Assembly (NCBI RefSeq): GCF_002250625.1
Contig: NZ_NMVQ01000009.1
Span: forward strand, 1 to 64,000
Source: Enemella dayhoffiae
GTDB taxonomy: Bacteria; Actinomycetota; Actinomycetes; Propionibacteriales; Propionibacteriaceae
Length of the DNA stretch: 64,000 bases
Direction of reading: 5' to 3'
Part shown: piece after piece, positions 18,846 to 28,200 of the stretch
Position numbering within the stretch: the stretch's first letter is position 1
How the letters are laid out: every line of letters starts with the position of its first letter
The notes under the pieces: generated by a model
Databases searched by the model: none
What the model saw: the letters and a program-made list of their open reading frames with translations, nothing else
What the model was told of the DNA's origin: nothing
Program-made: the position numbers and the translations under genes

Positions 18846-18947
18846 CCTACTCCTCGGAACTACCCGGGAGACCGCGCTGCGAGCGGGCGGATTCGCCAGC
18901 AGGCGGGCGAGTTGGGGCGTACGCCTGCGAGGCGCCACAATGTGCGG

Positions 18948-19928
18948 GTGCGACTTGGCGTTCTCGACATCGGCTCGAACACGGTGCATCTGCTGGTGGT
19001 GGACGCCCGGGTCGGCGGCGCCCCGATTCCGGCCGCCTCCCACAAGCGGGAGCTGCGGCTGGCCGAACACCTCACCTCCGACGGCGCGATGAACAAGGAG
19101 GGGATCGCGCAGCTGGTCGACATGGTCGCCTCCTGCCGCGACTTCGCCGAACGCACCGGTTGCGCCGAGATGCTGCCGTTCGTCACCTCCGCCCTGCGGG
19201 AGGCCTCCAACTGCGACGACGTCATCGCCGCGGTGAAGAAGGAGACCGGGGTGTCGCTGCGGGTGCTTTCGGGTCGCGACGAGGCCCGGGCCACCTTCCT
19301 GGCCGCCCGACGCTGGTATGGCTGGTCGGCGGGAACGCTGAGCGTGTTCGACATCGGCGGCGGGTCCCTGGAGATCGCGGCCGGTGAGGACGAGGAGCCG
19401 GAGGTGGCCCTCTCGGTGCCGGTCGGCGCCGGTCGGATGGCGCGACGGTTCGGGCCCAAGGAGGTCACGGAGCTGCGTCGCCACGCCCGCGCCGAGATCG
19501 GGGCGGTGATCGGCGAAGTGCTGCGCCGGGGACCCTTCGACCAGACCGTGGCCACCTCGAAGACCTTCCGCACCCTCGGCCGGATCACCGGCACCGCCCC
19601 GGCCGCCGAGGGTCCGTTCGTGCCGCGCACCCTGGAGCTGGCGGCGCTGTCGGAGGCGGTCGAGCGGATCGCCGACATGAAGCCGGCCGATCGCGCTGAC
19701 CTCCCCGGGGTGTCCCACGGCCGGGCCCCGCAGCTGCTGGCGGGCGCGGTGGTGGCCGAATCGGTGATGGAGCTGGCCGGGGTGGACACCCTGCAGATCT
19801 GCCCGTGGGCCCTGCGGGAGGGGATCATCCTCAACCATCTCGACCACCTCGACTACTTCAACGGCAACGGGCTGAAGTCGCGGCTGCTGCACAATGACCT
19901 GATCGGCCAGGCCGCACCCGACCGCTGA
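18948..19928 (+). CDS. Ppx/GppA-family exopolyphosphatase
   Basis: The 326-residue product belongs to the ASKHA fold phosphatases that hydrolyse polyphosphate or pppGpp. It has the phosphate-1 loop [15 protein letters not shown] (about 5-19) and the phosphate-2 loop [11 protein letters not shown] (about 134-144). It is short, lacking the C-terminal HD-like domains of E. coli Ppx, as in Rv0496-type enzymes. I prefer GTG 18948 to GTG 18942: a weak promoter TTGGGG-N18-CACAAT (18912-18941) ends six bases upstream. The following TIM-barrel gene starts 62 bases downstream. Confidence 0.88.
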   Translation: MRLGVLDIGSNTVHLLVVDARVGGAPIPAASHKRELRLAEHLTSDGAMNKEGIAQLVDMVASCRDFAERTGCAEMLPFVTSALREASNCDDVIAAVKKETGVSLRVLSGRDEARATFLAARRWYGWSAGTLSVFDIGGGSLEIAAGEDEEPEVALSVPVGAGRMARRFGPKEVTELRRHARAEIGAVIGEVLRRGPFDQTVATSKTFRTLGRITGTAPAAEGPFVPRTLELAALSEAVERIADMKPADRADLPGVSHGRAPQLLAGAVVAESVMELAGVDTLQICPWALREGIILNHLDHLDYFNGNGLKSRLLHNDLIGQAAPDR

Positions 19929-19990
19929 GCCTGCGGCGTAGATCGGGTCTGGCACCAGCTGTCGACACAGCACTGAGTAGGCTGAACCCG

Positions 19991-20800
19991 ATGAGCAGCA
20001 GCACTGGCGCGCGGATCGCCCTGAGCACCACCTCGGTCTATCCCGAGTCGACCGCTGCCGCCTTCGAGTGGGCCGGCCGGCTCGGCTATGACGGGGTGGA
20101 GCTGATGGTCGGGCTGGACCAGGTGTCGATGGATGTCGACGCCGTGGAGCGGCTGCGCGATCACCACCAGCTGCCCATCGTCTCGGTGCACGCGCCCACC
20201 CTGCTGCTGTTGCCGCGCGTGTGGGGATCGGATCCCTGGGAGAAGCTGGAACGCTCGGCCCGCGCCGCACTGCAACTCGGCGCCCCGACCGTCGTGGTGC
20301 ACCCGCCGTTTCGCTGGCAGGGCCGCTATGCCGGTGGCTTCGTGGCGGGCGTACGCCGGCTCACCGAGACCACCGGGATCCGTTTCTGCGTGGAGAACAT
20401 GTACCCGTGGCGGACGCCCCGGGGTGAGCTCAAGGCGTACCTGCCCGGCTGGGACCCCAGCGAACTGGACTATGACCACCTGACCCTCGACCTGTCCCAC
20501 GCGGCGACGGCCCGGCAGGACTCCCTCGAACTCGCCCGCTCCTGGGGGAGCCGGCTCGAGCACGTGCACCTGACCGACGGGAAGGGTTCGTTCAAGGACG
20601 AGCACCTGGTCCCCGGCCGGGGCGAGCAACCCGCCGCCGAACTGCTGCGGCACCTGGCCGCAAGCACCGAGTTCACCGGCGACGTGGTGCTCGAGGTGAA
20701 CACCCGCGGGGCGGGCAGCCGCCGGCAGCGCGAGCAGGACCTGATCGAGTCGCTCAACTTCGCCCGCACCCACCTGGCCGCGGTGGCGGACCCGTCTTAG
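19991..20800 (+). CDS. Xylose-isomerase-like TIM-barrel protein
   Basis: The 269-residue product belongs to the sugar-phosphate isomerase/epimerase (AP endonuclease 2) superfamily. Metal ligands are visible as YDGVELM (about 34-40), VSVHAP (about 65-70), VVVHPPF (about 98-104), CVENMY (about 131-136), LDLSHAA (about 163-169), HVHLTDGKG (about 190-198) and VLEVNTRG (about 235-242). It corresponds in position to Rv0498. The substrate is unknown. ATG at 19991 follows TAGGCT (19978-19983) by seven bases, a leaderless arrangement. The next gene starts eight bases after the stop. Confidence 0.8.
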   Translation: MSSSTGARIALSTTSVYPESTAAAFEWAGRLGYDGVELMVGLDQVSMDVDAVERLRDHHQLPIVSVHAPTLLLLPRVWGSDPWEKLERSARAALQLGAPTVVVHPPFRWQGRYAGGFVAGVRRLTETTGIRFCVENMYPWRTPRGELKAYLPGWDPSELDYDHLTLDLSHAATARQDSLELARSWGSRLEHVHLTDGKGSFKDEHLVPGRGEQPAAELLRHLAASTEFTGDVVLEVNTRGAGSRRQREQDLIESLNFARTHLAAVADPS

Positions 20801-20808
20801 GAGGCGAC

Positions 20809-21750
20809 GTGCTGGGGTCCGTGGTGCGCACCGCCGCCCGAAACGGTCGACTGGCAGCGCTACTCGCTGCCACCCCGGCCGGCCACGCGCTGGCGCGGCG
20901 ACACCTGGGGCTCGGCAACGACGAGGCGCTGCCGATCGCCCGGGCCCTGGCCGACACCGAACGACTGGTGGCCCTGGAACCGCTGCGCCACCGGTCCCGG
21001 ACCGGGTCGGAGGTGGCGGCCGCCGCCGAGGGGTACCGGCGGTTGCTGGCCGGGCTGAGCGAGGCCGGGGTCGAGGGCACCGAACTGTCGGTGCGGTTGT
21101 CGGCGCTGTCCGCCGATGCCGATCCGGGGGCGGCCGCGCGGGCCCAGCTGGCCGGGATCTGCACCGTGGCGGCCGAACTGGGGCATCGGGTCAACCTCGA
21201 CCCGGAGGGCCCGCGCGGCGCCAGGCTGGGGCTTGACCTGGCCGCCGACCTGCACCGCGAGTTCGGGTCGCTGGGGGTGACCCTGGCCGCCCACCTGCAC
21301 CGGGCCGAGCTCGAGGCGCAACGGTTCAGCGAGCTGGGGATGCGGGTACGCCTGGTGCGGCTTTCGGTGCATCCGGTGCCCGATGCCGCGCACACCGACA
21401 CCGGCGCCGTCGACCTGGCCTATGTGCGCTGCCTGCGCACCCTGATGGAGGGGCCCGCCACCCCGGTGGTGGCCACCCACGACCCGCGGCTGCTGGCGAT
21501 CGGTGCCGACCTGGTGCGGCGACACGGCCGCGGGGTCGGCGATCAGGAGTTCCTGCTGGATCACCGGATGCACCCGGTCGACCGTCGCCGGCTGACCGCC
21601 GCCGGGCTGCTGGTGCGTACCAACCTGTCGTTCGGTGAGGACTGGTCCGGCTATCTGGCGCGCCGGCTGGCCGAGGAGCCGAGCGGACTGGCCGAGCTGC
21701 CGCGTGGCCTGGTGCGGACCGCGGGGACCGGCACCGGCCCGGGGCAGTGA
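20809..21750 (+). CDS. Divergent proline-dehydrogenase-like protein
   Basis: The 313-residue product resembles the PutA/PruB proline dehydrogenase barrel, which oxidises proline to pyrroline-5-carboxylate with FAD. Diagnostic positions are altered. The usual SVKLSAL strand is SVRLSAL (about 87-93), replacing the active-site Lys by Arg. The EFQMLYG motif is EFLLDHR (about 246-252). The C-terminal WYGYFxRRLAE is WSGYLARRLAEEP (about 281-293). It may act on another substrate or have lost FAD chemistry. GTG 20809 follows GGAGG at ideal spacing. No P5C dehydrogenase is nearby. Confidence 0.65.
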   Translation: MLGSVVRTAARNGRLAALLAATPAGHALARRHLGLGNDEALPIARALADTERLVALEPLRHRSRTGSEVAAAAEGYRRLLAGLSEAGVEGTELSVRLSALSADADPGAAARAQLAGICTVAAELGHRVNLDPEGPRGARLGLDLAADLHREFGSLGVTLAAHLHRAELEAQRFSELGMRVRLVRLSVHPVPDAAHTDTGAVDLAYVRCLRTLMEGPATPVVATHDPRLLAIGADLVRRHGRGVGDQEFLLDHRMHPVDRRRLTAAGLLVRTNLSFGEDWSGYLARRLAEEPSGLAELPRGLVRTAGTGTGPGQ

Positions 21751-21769
21751 GCGCGGCGAGGAGGGATCG

Positions 21770-21901
21770 ATGGAACACAGACCACGTGGGGACAAGCCGA
21801 GGAGCCCGTTTCGGGTCGCCGCCCTGGCCATGGGGGTGATCGCGCTGCTGGTGGTGGGCTGGTTCCTGATCGTGGCGGTGGTGGAGACCTTCACCCCGTG
21901 A
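21770..21901 (+). CDS. 43-residue single-pass membrane protein
   Basis: A short gene with a good ribosome binding site (GAGGAGGG, four bases before ATG). The product has a basic N-terminus (MEHRPRGDKPRSPFR) and one hydrophobic helix (about 16-38), then ends TFTP. Its last codon and stop overlap the GTG start of the CPBP gene by four bases, so the two are translationally coupled and the small protein may be an accessory subunit. No family recognised. Confidence 0.65.
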   Translation: MEHRPRGDKPRSPFRVAALAMGVIALLVVGWFLIVAVVETFTP

Positions 21902-22770
21902 GCAGCCAGGTCCCCCGGGTGGCTCGGGTCGGCCCGGCCCGCCCGCTGGTCGAGGTGCTGCTGGTGCTCGGGGTGTCGCTGGGGGAGTCGGCGATCTATT
22001 CGGTGCTGCGGATCGCGGATCGGCTGACACGGCAACAGCCGCTGTCGCAGCAGACCACCACGATGAACTCCTCGGCCACCCCGGACCGGCCGTGGCTCGA
22101 TCTGGCCTACCAGCTCGCCAACCTCGCGTTCCCGCTGGTTCCGGTGCTGCTGGCGCTGTACCTGCTCAGCCTGCTGCCGGGCCGGGCCGCCTGGCCGGGG
22201 GACCGGGTCGAGTTGCCGGCCATCCGACGGATCGGGTTCGACCTGACCCAGCCGGGGCGGGATCTGCTGCGTGGGTTGGCGATCGCGGCCGCGATCGGCA
22301 TCCCGGGGCTGGCGTTCTATCTGTTCGCCCGCCAGATCGGGATCAACACCAATGTCGCCCCGGCCAACCTCGCCGAGAACTGGTGGACGGTGCCGGTCTA
22401 TCTGCTCGCGGCGGCGATGAACGGGGTGCTGGAGGAGGTGCTGATGCTGGGTTATGTGTTCCTCCGGCTGCGGCAGTTGCCCTTCAACTCGCTCGTTGCT
22501 CGCTCGCTCAGGGAACGTGATGGGTGGCTCAGGGGACGTGGGCTGGGCGGCTGGTGGTGGGTGCTGATCGCCTCGGCGGTGGTGCGGGGCGGCTACCACC
22601 TCTATCAGGGGTTCGGCGGGTTCCTCGGCAACCTCGTGATGGGGGTCGTCTTCGGCCTGCTTTTCCTGCGCTGGAAGCGATGCATGCCGCTGGTGGTGGC
22701 GCACACCCTGCTCGACGTGGTCGCCTTCGTCGGATACGCCGCGGTGGCCGGCAAAGTCTCCTGGCTGTGA
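21898..22770 (+). CDS. CPBP-family intramembrane metalloprotease (CAAX/bacteriocin-processing type)
   Basis: Polytopic 290-residue protein with the three signature motifs of CPBP glutamic/metal proteases: the EE pair in NGVLEEVLMLGYVFLRLR (about 176-193, Glu-Glu at about 180), the His of GGYHLYQGFGG, and the final HTLLDVVAFVG. These enzymes cleave within membranes, for example during peptide processing or self-immunity. Between the first two motifs lies an unusual polar insertion (SLVARSLRERDGWLRGRG) encoded by CTCGCTCGTTGCTCGCTCGC-like repetitive DNA (22488-22545), probably an in-frame repeat insertion. GTG 21898 overlaps the upstream stop. Target unknown. Confidence 0.8.
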   Translation: MSSQVPRVARVGPARPLVEVLLVLGVSLGESAIYSVLRIADRLTRQQPLSQQTTTMNSSATPDRPWLDLAYQLANLAFPLVPVLLALYLLSLLPGRAAWPGDRVELPAIRRIGFDLTQPGRDLLRGLAIAAAIGIPGLAFYLFARQIGINTNVAPANLAENWWTVPVYLLAAAMNGVLEEVLMLGYVFLRLRQLPFNSLVARSLRERDGWLRGRGLGGWWWVLIASAVVRGGYHLYQGFGGFLGNLVMGVVFGLLFLRWKRCMPLVVAHTLLDVVAFVGYAAVAGKVSWL

Positions 22771-22846
22771 TCTCGTGACCCACCTGCAACCGAATGTCGA
22801 CAGCGTGGGTCTTCCGGCAGGCGGTGTCTGGGTTTAGCGTGTGGAT

Positions 22847-24211
22847 ATGAAGCCCCTCGTGATCCGCAGCGCAATCGTGGCAGCCGTCGGTGGTTTGATC
22901 TTCGGCTTCGACACCGCCGTCATCTCCGGCGCCGAGAAGTCCATCCAGCACGTGTTCGGGCTGTCCGACGGGATGCTCGGATTCACCGTCACCACGGCCC
23001 TGATCGGCACCATTCTCGGCGCCATGGTCACCGGCCAGCCGGCCGACCGCTATGGACGCAAGAAGGTGCTCTTCGTGATCGGCATCCTCTATCTGGTCGG
23101 TGCGATCGGCTCCGCCCTGGCGCCCAACGTGTGGGTGCTGCAGGTCTTCCGCTTCCTCGGTGGCATCGGGGTCGGCGCCTCCTCCGTGTGTGCGCCGATC
23201 TACACCGCCGAGGTGGCGCCGCCGAAGAACCGCGGCAAGCTGGTCGGGCTGGTCCAGTTCAACATCGTGCTCGGCATCCTGGTGGCGTACGCCTCCAACG
23301 CGATCATCCGCGCGTTGTTCGACGGGGACCACGCTTGGCGGTGGATGCTCGGGGTAATGTCCGTGCCCTCGGTCATCTTCCTGCTGCTGCTCGCCACCGT
23401 GCCGGAGACCCCGCGCTGGCTGATGGCCAACGGACGCGAGGACGAGGCGCGGGCTACCTCGGAGCGACTGTGCATGACCACCGAGGAGTCCGACGCCCAG
23501 ATCGCGGAGATCTCGGCCTCGCTGAAGGCGGCCAAGAACGCCCCCTCGGTGCCCTTCTTCGCTCCCAACCACCGCAAGGTGATTCTGCTCGCGGTCGCGA
23601 TCGCTTTCTTCAACCAGATGTCGGGCATCAACGCGATCCTCTACTACGCGCCGCGGGTGATGGAGGCCGCCGGTGCCAGCACCAACGCCGCCTTCTTGAT
23701 GAGCGTCGGTGTCGGCGCGATGAACCTGGTCGCGACAATGGCCGCGCTGACGGTGATCGACCGGATCGGGCGGCGCAGCCTGATGATCGTCGGATCGATC
23801 GGATACCTGCTGTCGTTGGGATTCCTGTCGGCGGTGATGTTCTTCTACGAGCGGATCGGCTTCAACTCGACCTCCAGTGTGCTGGTGCTGCTCGGGTTGA
23901 TGGTCTTCATCGCTGCGCATGCCTTCGGCCAGGGTTCGGTGATCTGGGTGTTCATCTCCGAGATCTTCCCGAACCGGATCCGCGGCCGGGGTCAGTCGCT
24001 GGGATCCCTTACCCACTGGGTGTTCGCCGCGATCACCTCGTTCGCGTTCCCGCCGATCATCGGCGCCCTGGGCGGCGGTGTGGCCTTCCTGATCTTCTTC
24101 ATCGCGATGATCGGCCAGTTGATCTGGGTGCTCAAGGTGATGCCGGAGACCAAGGGCGTCCCACTCGAGGAGATGGAGGCAAAGCTCGGCGTGACGGAGG
24201 ATGCTCGATGA
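22847..24211 (+). CDS. MFS sugar porter
   Basis: Twelve-helix major facilitator of 454 residues in the sugar porter family (proton-coupled hexose, pentose or inositol uptake). Signatures are DRYGRKK (loop 2-3), IYTAEVAPPKNRGKLVG (loop 4-5, PESPR-like region), VPETPRWLMANGR after helix 6, NQMSGINAILYYAPRVM in helix 7, DRIGRRSLM, and PETKGVPLEEME at the end. ATG 22847 is chosen because TAGCGT (22835-22840) stands six bases upstream and fits leaderless transcription, whereas GTG 22841 does not. It overlaps the sugar-kinase gene by four bases, so transport and phosphorylation are coupled. Confidence 0.88.
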   Translation: MKPLVIRSAIVAAVGGLIFGFDTAVISGAEKSIQHVFGLSDGMLGFTVTTALIGTILGAMVTGQPADRYGRKKVLFVIGILYLVGAIGSALAPNVWVLQVFRFLGGIGVGASSVCAPIYTAEVAPPKNRGKLVGLVQFNIVLGILVAYASNAIIRALFDGDHAWRWMLGVMSVPSVIFLLLLATVPETPRWLMANGREDEARATSERLCMTTEESDAQIAEISASLKAAKNAPSVPFFAPNHRKVILLAVAIAFFNQMSGINAILYYAPRVMEAAGASTNAAFLMSVGVGAMNLVATMAALTVIDRIGRRSLMIVGSIGYLLSLGFLSAVMFFYERIGFNSTSSVLVLLGLMVFIAAHAFGQGSVIWVFISEIFPNRIRGRGQSLGSLTHWVFAAITSFAFPPIIGALGGGVAFLIFFIAMIGQLIWVLKVMPETKGVPLEEMEAKLGVTEDAR

Positions 24212-25164
24212 ACAGACCCCGGCTGCTCAGCGTCGGCGAGGCACTGATAGATGTGGTTGACCAGCACGGTCGCACCTTTGAGCACGTCGGCGGCAGCCCG
24301 ATGAACGTGGCCTGCGGCCTGGGTCGGCTCGATCACGATTCCACCATCCGGGCCTGGATCGCCCGCGATGAGCGCGGTGCGCGGATCCGGGAGTGGGTGA
24401 CGGCGGCGGGGGCGCGGCTCGCGCCCGGCTCGGAGGACGCCGAACGCACCCCGGTGGCGTACGCGACCCTGGACCTGCACGGGCACGCCGAATACACCTT
24501 CGACCTGGAGTGGCAGCTCAACGACCTGCCCGCCGAAGGGGACTACCAGCACCTGCACACCGGCAGCTTCGCGTGCACGCTGGAACCGGGCGGCTCCGGG
24601 GTGGTGGCCGCGGTCCGGGTGGTGCGGGAACACGGCACGATCTCCTACGACCTGAACATCCGCCCGGCGCTGATGGAGAGCCCCGCGGCGGTCCGGGACC
24701 GGATCGAGGAACTGATCGGGCTCTCCGATGTGGTCAAGGCCTCCGATGAGGACATCGAATGGCTCTACGGTGATCTGCCGCTGGAGCAGGTGATCGACGA
24801 CTGGCGCGGCCGGGGCCCCAAGCTGGTGGTGGTGACCCGCGGCCCGTGGGGCGCGATCGCCGCGCTGACCGCCGAGCGGGAGCTGATCCAGATGGATCAG
24901 TTGCCGGTCACGGTGGCCGACACCGTCGGCGCCGGCGACTCGTTCATGGCCGGGCTGATCTCCGGTCTGGTGGACGCCGATTTCGTCGGCTCCCGGGCGG
25001 CCGCCGCGCGGCTCGCGGTGGCCCGCTGGGCCGACGTGCGGCCGGCCCTGCAGCGTGCCGTCGCGACCGCCGCGATCACCGTCAGCCGTGCCGGGGCGTA
25101 CGGCCCGACCCGCGGCGAGGTGGACGCCGCACTCGCCGCGGCCGATCTGCCCGGGGGGGACTGA
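24208..25164 (+). CDS. PfkB-family sugar kinase, fructokinase-like
   Basis: The 318-residue ribokinase-fold enzyme phosphorylates a sugar with ATP in the cytoplasm. The N-terminal signature is VGEALIDVVDQHG with VGGSPMNVACGLGRL (about 29-43), and the C-terminal PfkB motif DTVGAGDSFMAGLISGL contains the catalytic Asp (about 244-247). Overall layout is closest to fructokinases. ATG 24208 overlaps the transporter stop. Together they form a minimal import-and-trap unit for a monosaccharide, probably fructose or a similar sugar; that specificity is inference. Confidence 0.85.
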   Translation: MNRPRLLSVGEALIDVVDQHGRTFEHVGGSPMNVACGLGRLDHDSTIRAWIARDERGARIREWVTAAGARLAPGSEDAERTPVAYATLDLHGHAEYTFDLEWQLNDLPAEGDYQHLHTGSFACTLEPGGSGVVAAVRVVREHGTISYDLNIRPALMESPAAVRDRIEELIGLSDVVKASDEDIEWLYGDLPLEQVIDDWRGRGPKLVVVTRGPWGAIAALTAERELIQMDQLPVTVADTVGAGDSFMAGLISGLVDADFVGSRAAAARLAVARWADVRPALQRAVATAAITVSRAGAYGPTRGEVDAALAAADLPGGD

Positions 25165-25186
25165 ACCGGCCGCGGCGGGCGCTCCC

Positions 25187-25266
25187 GGATCAGCGCCGCC
25201 GTGGATCAGCGCCGCCGTGGATCAGCGCCGCCGTGGATCAGCGCCGCCGTGGATCAGCGCCGCCGG
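25187..25266. repeat. Five tandem copies of a 16-bp repeat
   Basis: GGATCAGCGCCGCCGT is repeated five times without interruption (units at 25187, 25203, 25219, 25235 and 25251; the last ends in G instead of T). Sixteen is not a multiple of three, so the array is not a protein repeat. The stop codon of the surface-protein gene (complement of 25254-25256) lies inside unit five. Copy number is likely to vary between strains by slippage. Confidence 0.9.
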
Positions 25267-28200
25267 CGGCCGCGCCAGACCAGGCCGGTACCAGCGATCA
25301 GCATCAGCAGGGCCGGCAGCAGCAGGGCCATCGGCGGTGCGCCGGTGGCGGGCAGCGCACCGGTCGGCGGATTCCCCGGAGCCGGTGGCTGGGTCCCCGG
25401 TGGCTGGGTCCCCGGTGGCTGGGTCCCCGGCGGCTGGGTGGGTGGCGGGGTCTGATAACCAGCGACCGGATGGGTGACGGTCTGCGGGGTGGTCGGCAGC
25501 GGGTCGCTGCCCGGCGGAGTCGCCGTCGAGGTGGCGGTATTGGTGAGCACCTGACCGGCGCCGTCGTCGTTCACCGTGACCGTGTAACGGATCTCGACCC
25601 GCTGCCCGATGCCGAGCGCGCCGTTCCAGGTCAGGACCGTGCCGTCGACCACCGGGGCGGCGCCCGGCACCTCGGCACCGGCGGCGTCGAGGATCCGCGC
25701 GGTCGGCGCGGTGCTGATCCGGGCGCCGGTGAGCACCGCGGCGAGGTTGTCCGAGATCCGCACCCCCTGCAGCGGGGTCGCGCCGGTGTTGCGGTCGACG
25801 ATCGTGTAGCCGATCTGCTGGCCCGCTGCGACCGAGGTGCCCGATGCCGGGTCGGAGGTCTTGCTCAGTTCGTGCCCGGCGACCGGATGGCTGACGGTCC
25901 CGGTCTGTTCCGGTGTCTCGGGCAGGCCCTGCGGCACCGCGGTCGAGGTGGCCCGGTTGGTCAGCACCTTGCCGACGGCGTCGTCGGCGACCGTCACGGT
26001 GTAGCTGATGACGACCCTGCGGTCGATGCCGAGCGCCCCGGACCAGCTCAGCAGGTCGCCCTCGCGGGTCACCGCACCGGCGGGGTCGGTCACCGCCGCA
26101 CCGGACAGTGTGGTGATCCTCACCGTCGGCGTACCGGTGAGTGAGGCCGCGTTCAGCACCTGGGTCAGGTCGTCGGCGATGTTCACCGTGGCCAGCGGGA
26201 CGTTGCCGCTGTTGCTGCCGGTGAGGGTGTAGGTGATCGTCCGGCCGGGGAGCACGGTGGCTCCGGAGGCCGGGTCGGAGGTCTTGGCGAAACCGTATCC
26301 GGCGATCGGATGGGAGGTCTGGACTGGCGGCGGGCTGATCGACACCCCGTCGGGGCCCTGCGCCTGCGAGGACGCCTGATTCTGCAGTACGCCGCCCCTG
26401 GCGCCGGCCTTGACCGTGGCCGCGTAGCTGATCCGGACCCGCTGACCCGGCTGCAGCGAGCCGGTCCAACTGAGCGTTCCGTCGGCGATGGTCGGCGCCG
26501 CGGCACTGCCGGCCTCGTTCCCGTCGGCGTCCACGATGGTGGCGGTCGGCGCGCCGCTGAGATCGGCGTCGTCGAGGATGCCGGCCAGCTGGTCGGTGAC
26601 CGTGACCGGGTCGAGCCGGGTGGCGCCGGTGTTGGTGCCGGTGAGGGTGTAGCGGACGGTGTCGCCCGGGCTGAGCGGGCTGCCGCTCGCCGGATCGGCG
26701 GTCTTGGTGAACGTGTAGCCGGCCACCGGGTTACGGGTGCTGACCTCATCCACCGGGATCGGGCCGCCGGCCGGCGGTGTCGCGGTGGCACCGGCACGGT
26801 TCACCAGGGTGGCTCCGGCGGCGTCGGGGTTCACCTTCACGGTGTAGCTGATCTGAACGGTGGCCCCGGCGGGGAGGGCGTCATGGGACCAGGTCAGCCG
26901 GTTGCCCGACACCGTCGCCGGTGGCACCTGTGCGACCCCGGAGACGGTGACGGTGGGGGAGCCGACCAGCCCGGCGTGGTTCAGCACCTGCGACAGGTCG
27001 TCGGTGATGGTGGTGTTCAGGGTGGTCGCGCCGGTGTTGCGGCCCAGCAGCGTGTAGGTGATCTGATCACCCGGGAGGACGGCCCGGCCGTCGCCCGGGG
27101 TGTTGGACTTGGCCAGGGTGAACCCGGCGATCGGGTGCTGGGTCTCCACCGGCGGGGGTGTGATCGGGTCCGCGCCCGCCGGTGGCACGGCGGTCGCGGT
27201 GGCACGGTTCCGCAGCACCACGCCGTGGGGTGCACCGGACACCGTCACGGTGTAGGTCAGCTCGACCTTCGCACCGACCGGCAGCGGCCCGCTCCAGGTC
27301 AGCGTGGTGCCGCTGAGGCTCGGGGCGGGCGCGGGAGCGCCGTTCACGCTCGCCGTGGGCGTACCGGTGAGGGTCGCATCGGAGAGCACCTTTGACAGAT
27401 CGTCGGTGACGGTGACCGGATCCAGCACGGTGCCGCCGGTGTTGGTGCCGGTCACGTGATAGGTGATCGTGTCACCGCGCTGCACCGCCCGGCCGGACTC
27501 CGGAGTGGCCGACTTGGCCAAGGTGAACGCCGGCGTCGGGTGCTCGGTGCGGCCGGTCCCGCTGAACGGGGGCAGGCCGTTGGGTGGCTGGGCGGTCGAG
27601 GTGGCCGAGTTGTTGATCGGCGAGCCCGCATTGCGGGCATCCAGGGTCACCGTGTAGCTGATCCGCACGGTGGCACCCGCGGGCAGCGCGCTCTGCCAGC
27701 TGAGCGTGTTGCCCGTCACCGTGGGCTGGGTGGCAGCGTCGGTTCCGTCGATGGTGGCCCGCGGCGCGGTCGTGATCGCGGCCTGGTCCAGCACCGCGGC
27801 CAGATCGTCGGTGATCCGGGTGTCCAGCGGGGTGGCACCGGTGTTCTCACCGGTCAGGGTGTAGGTGACGGTTCTGCCCGGCCCGACGGCGGTGCCGGTG
27901 GCCGGATCGCTGGTCTTGGTGAACCGGTATCCGGGGACCGGGTGAGTGGTCTGCCCGGAGCCGGTGAACGCCGGCAGGTCGGGCCGCGACGGCGCCACGG
28001 CGCTGGAGGTGGCGTTGTTCTTCAGCACCGTGCCGGGCTTCTGGGCGGTGCTGGCGGAGGTGTTCACCTTGACCTGGTAGGTGACCACCGCCACCTGGCC
28101 GGGTTGCAGTACGCCGGTCCAGGACAAGGCGGTGCCGTTGACCCCCGGTGCGGTGGCGGCGGCGCCGTCGATCGTCGCCTTCGCCGAGCCGGGCACCAGG

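Noticed and set aside
18015-18947. Long upstream extension of the Ppx/GppA protein (plus-strand frame from 18015)
   Set aside because: The extension is the antisense of the cysteine-rich gene and lacks family similarity; the conserved start is at LGVLDIGSN.
22841-22846. GTG 22841 as start of the sugar porter
   Set aside because: It would lie directly against the -10 box TAGCGT; ATG 22847 has the six-base spacing seen at other leaderless genes.
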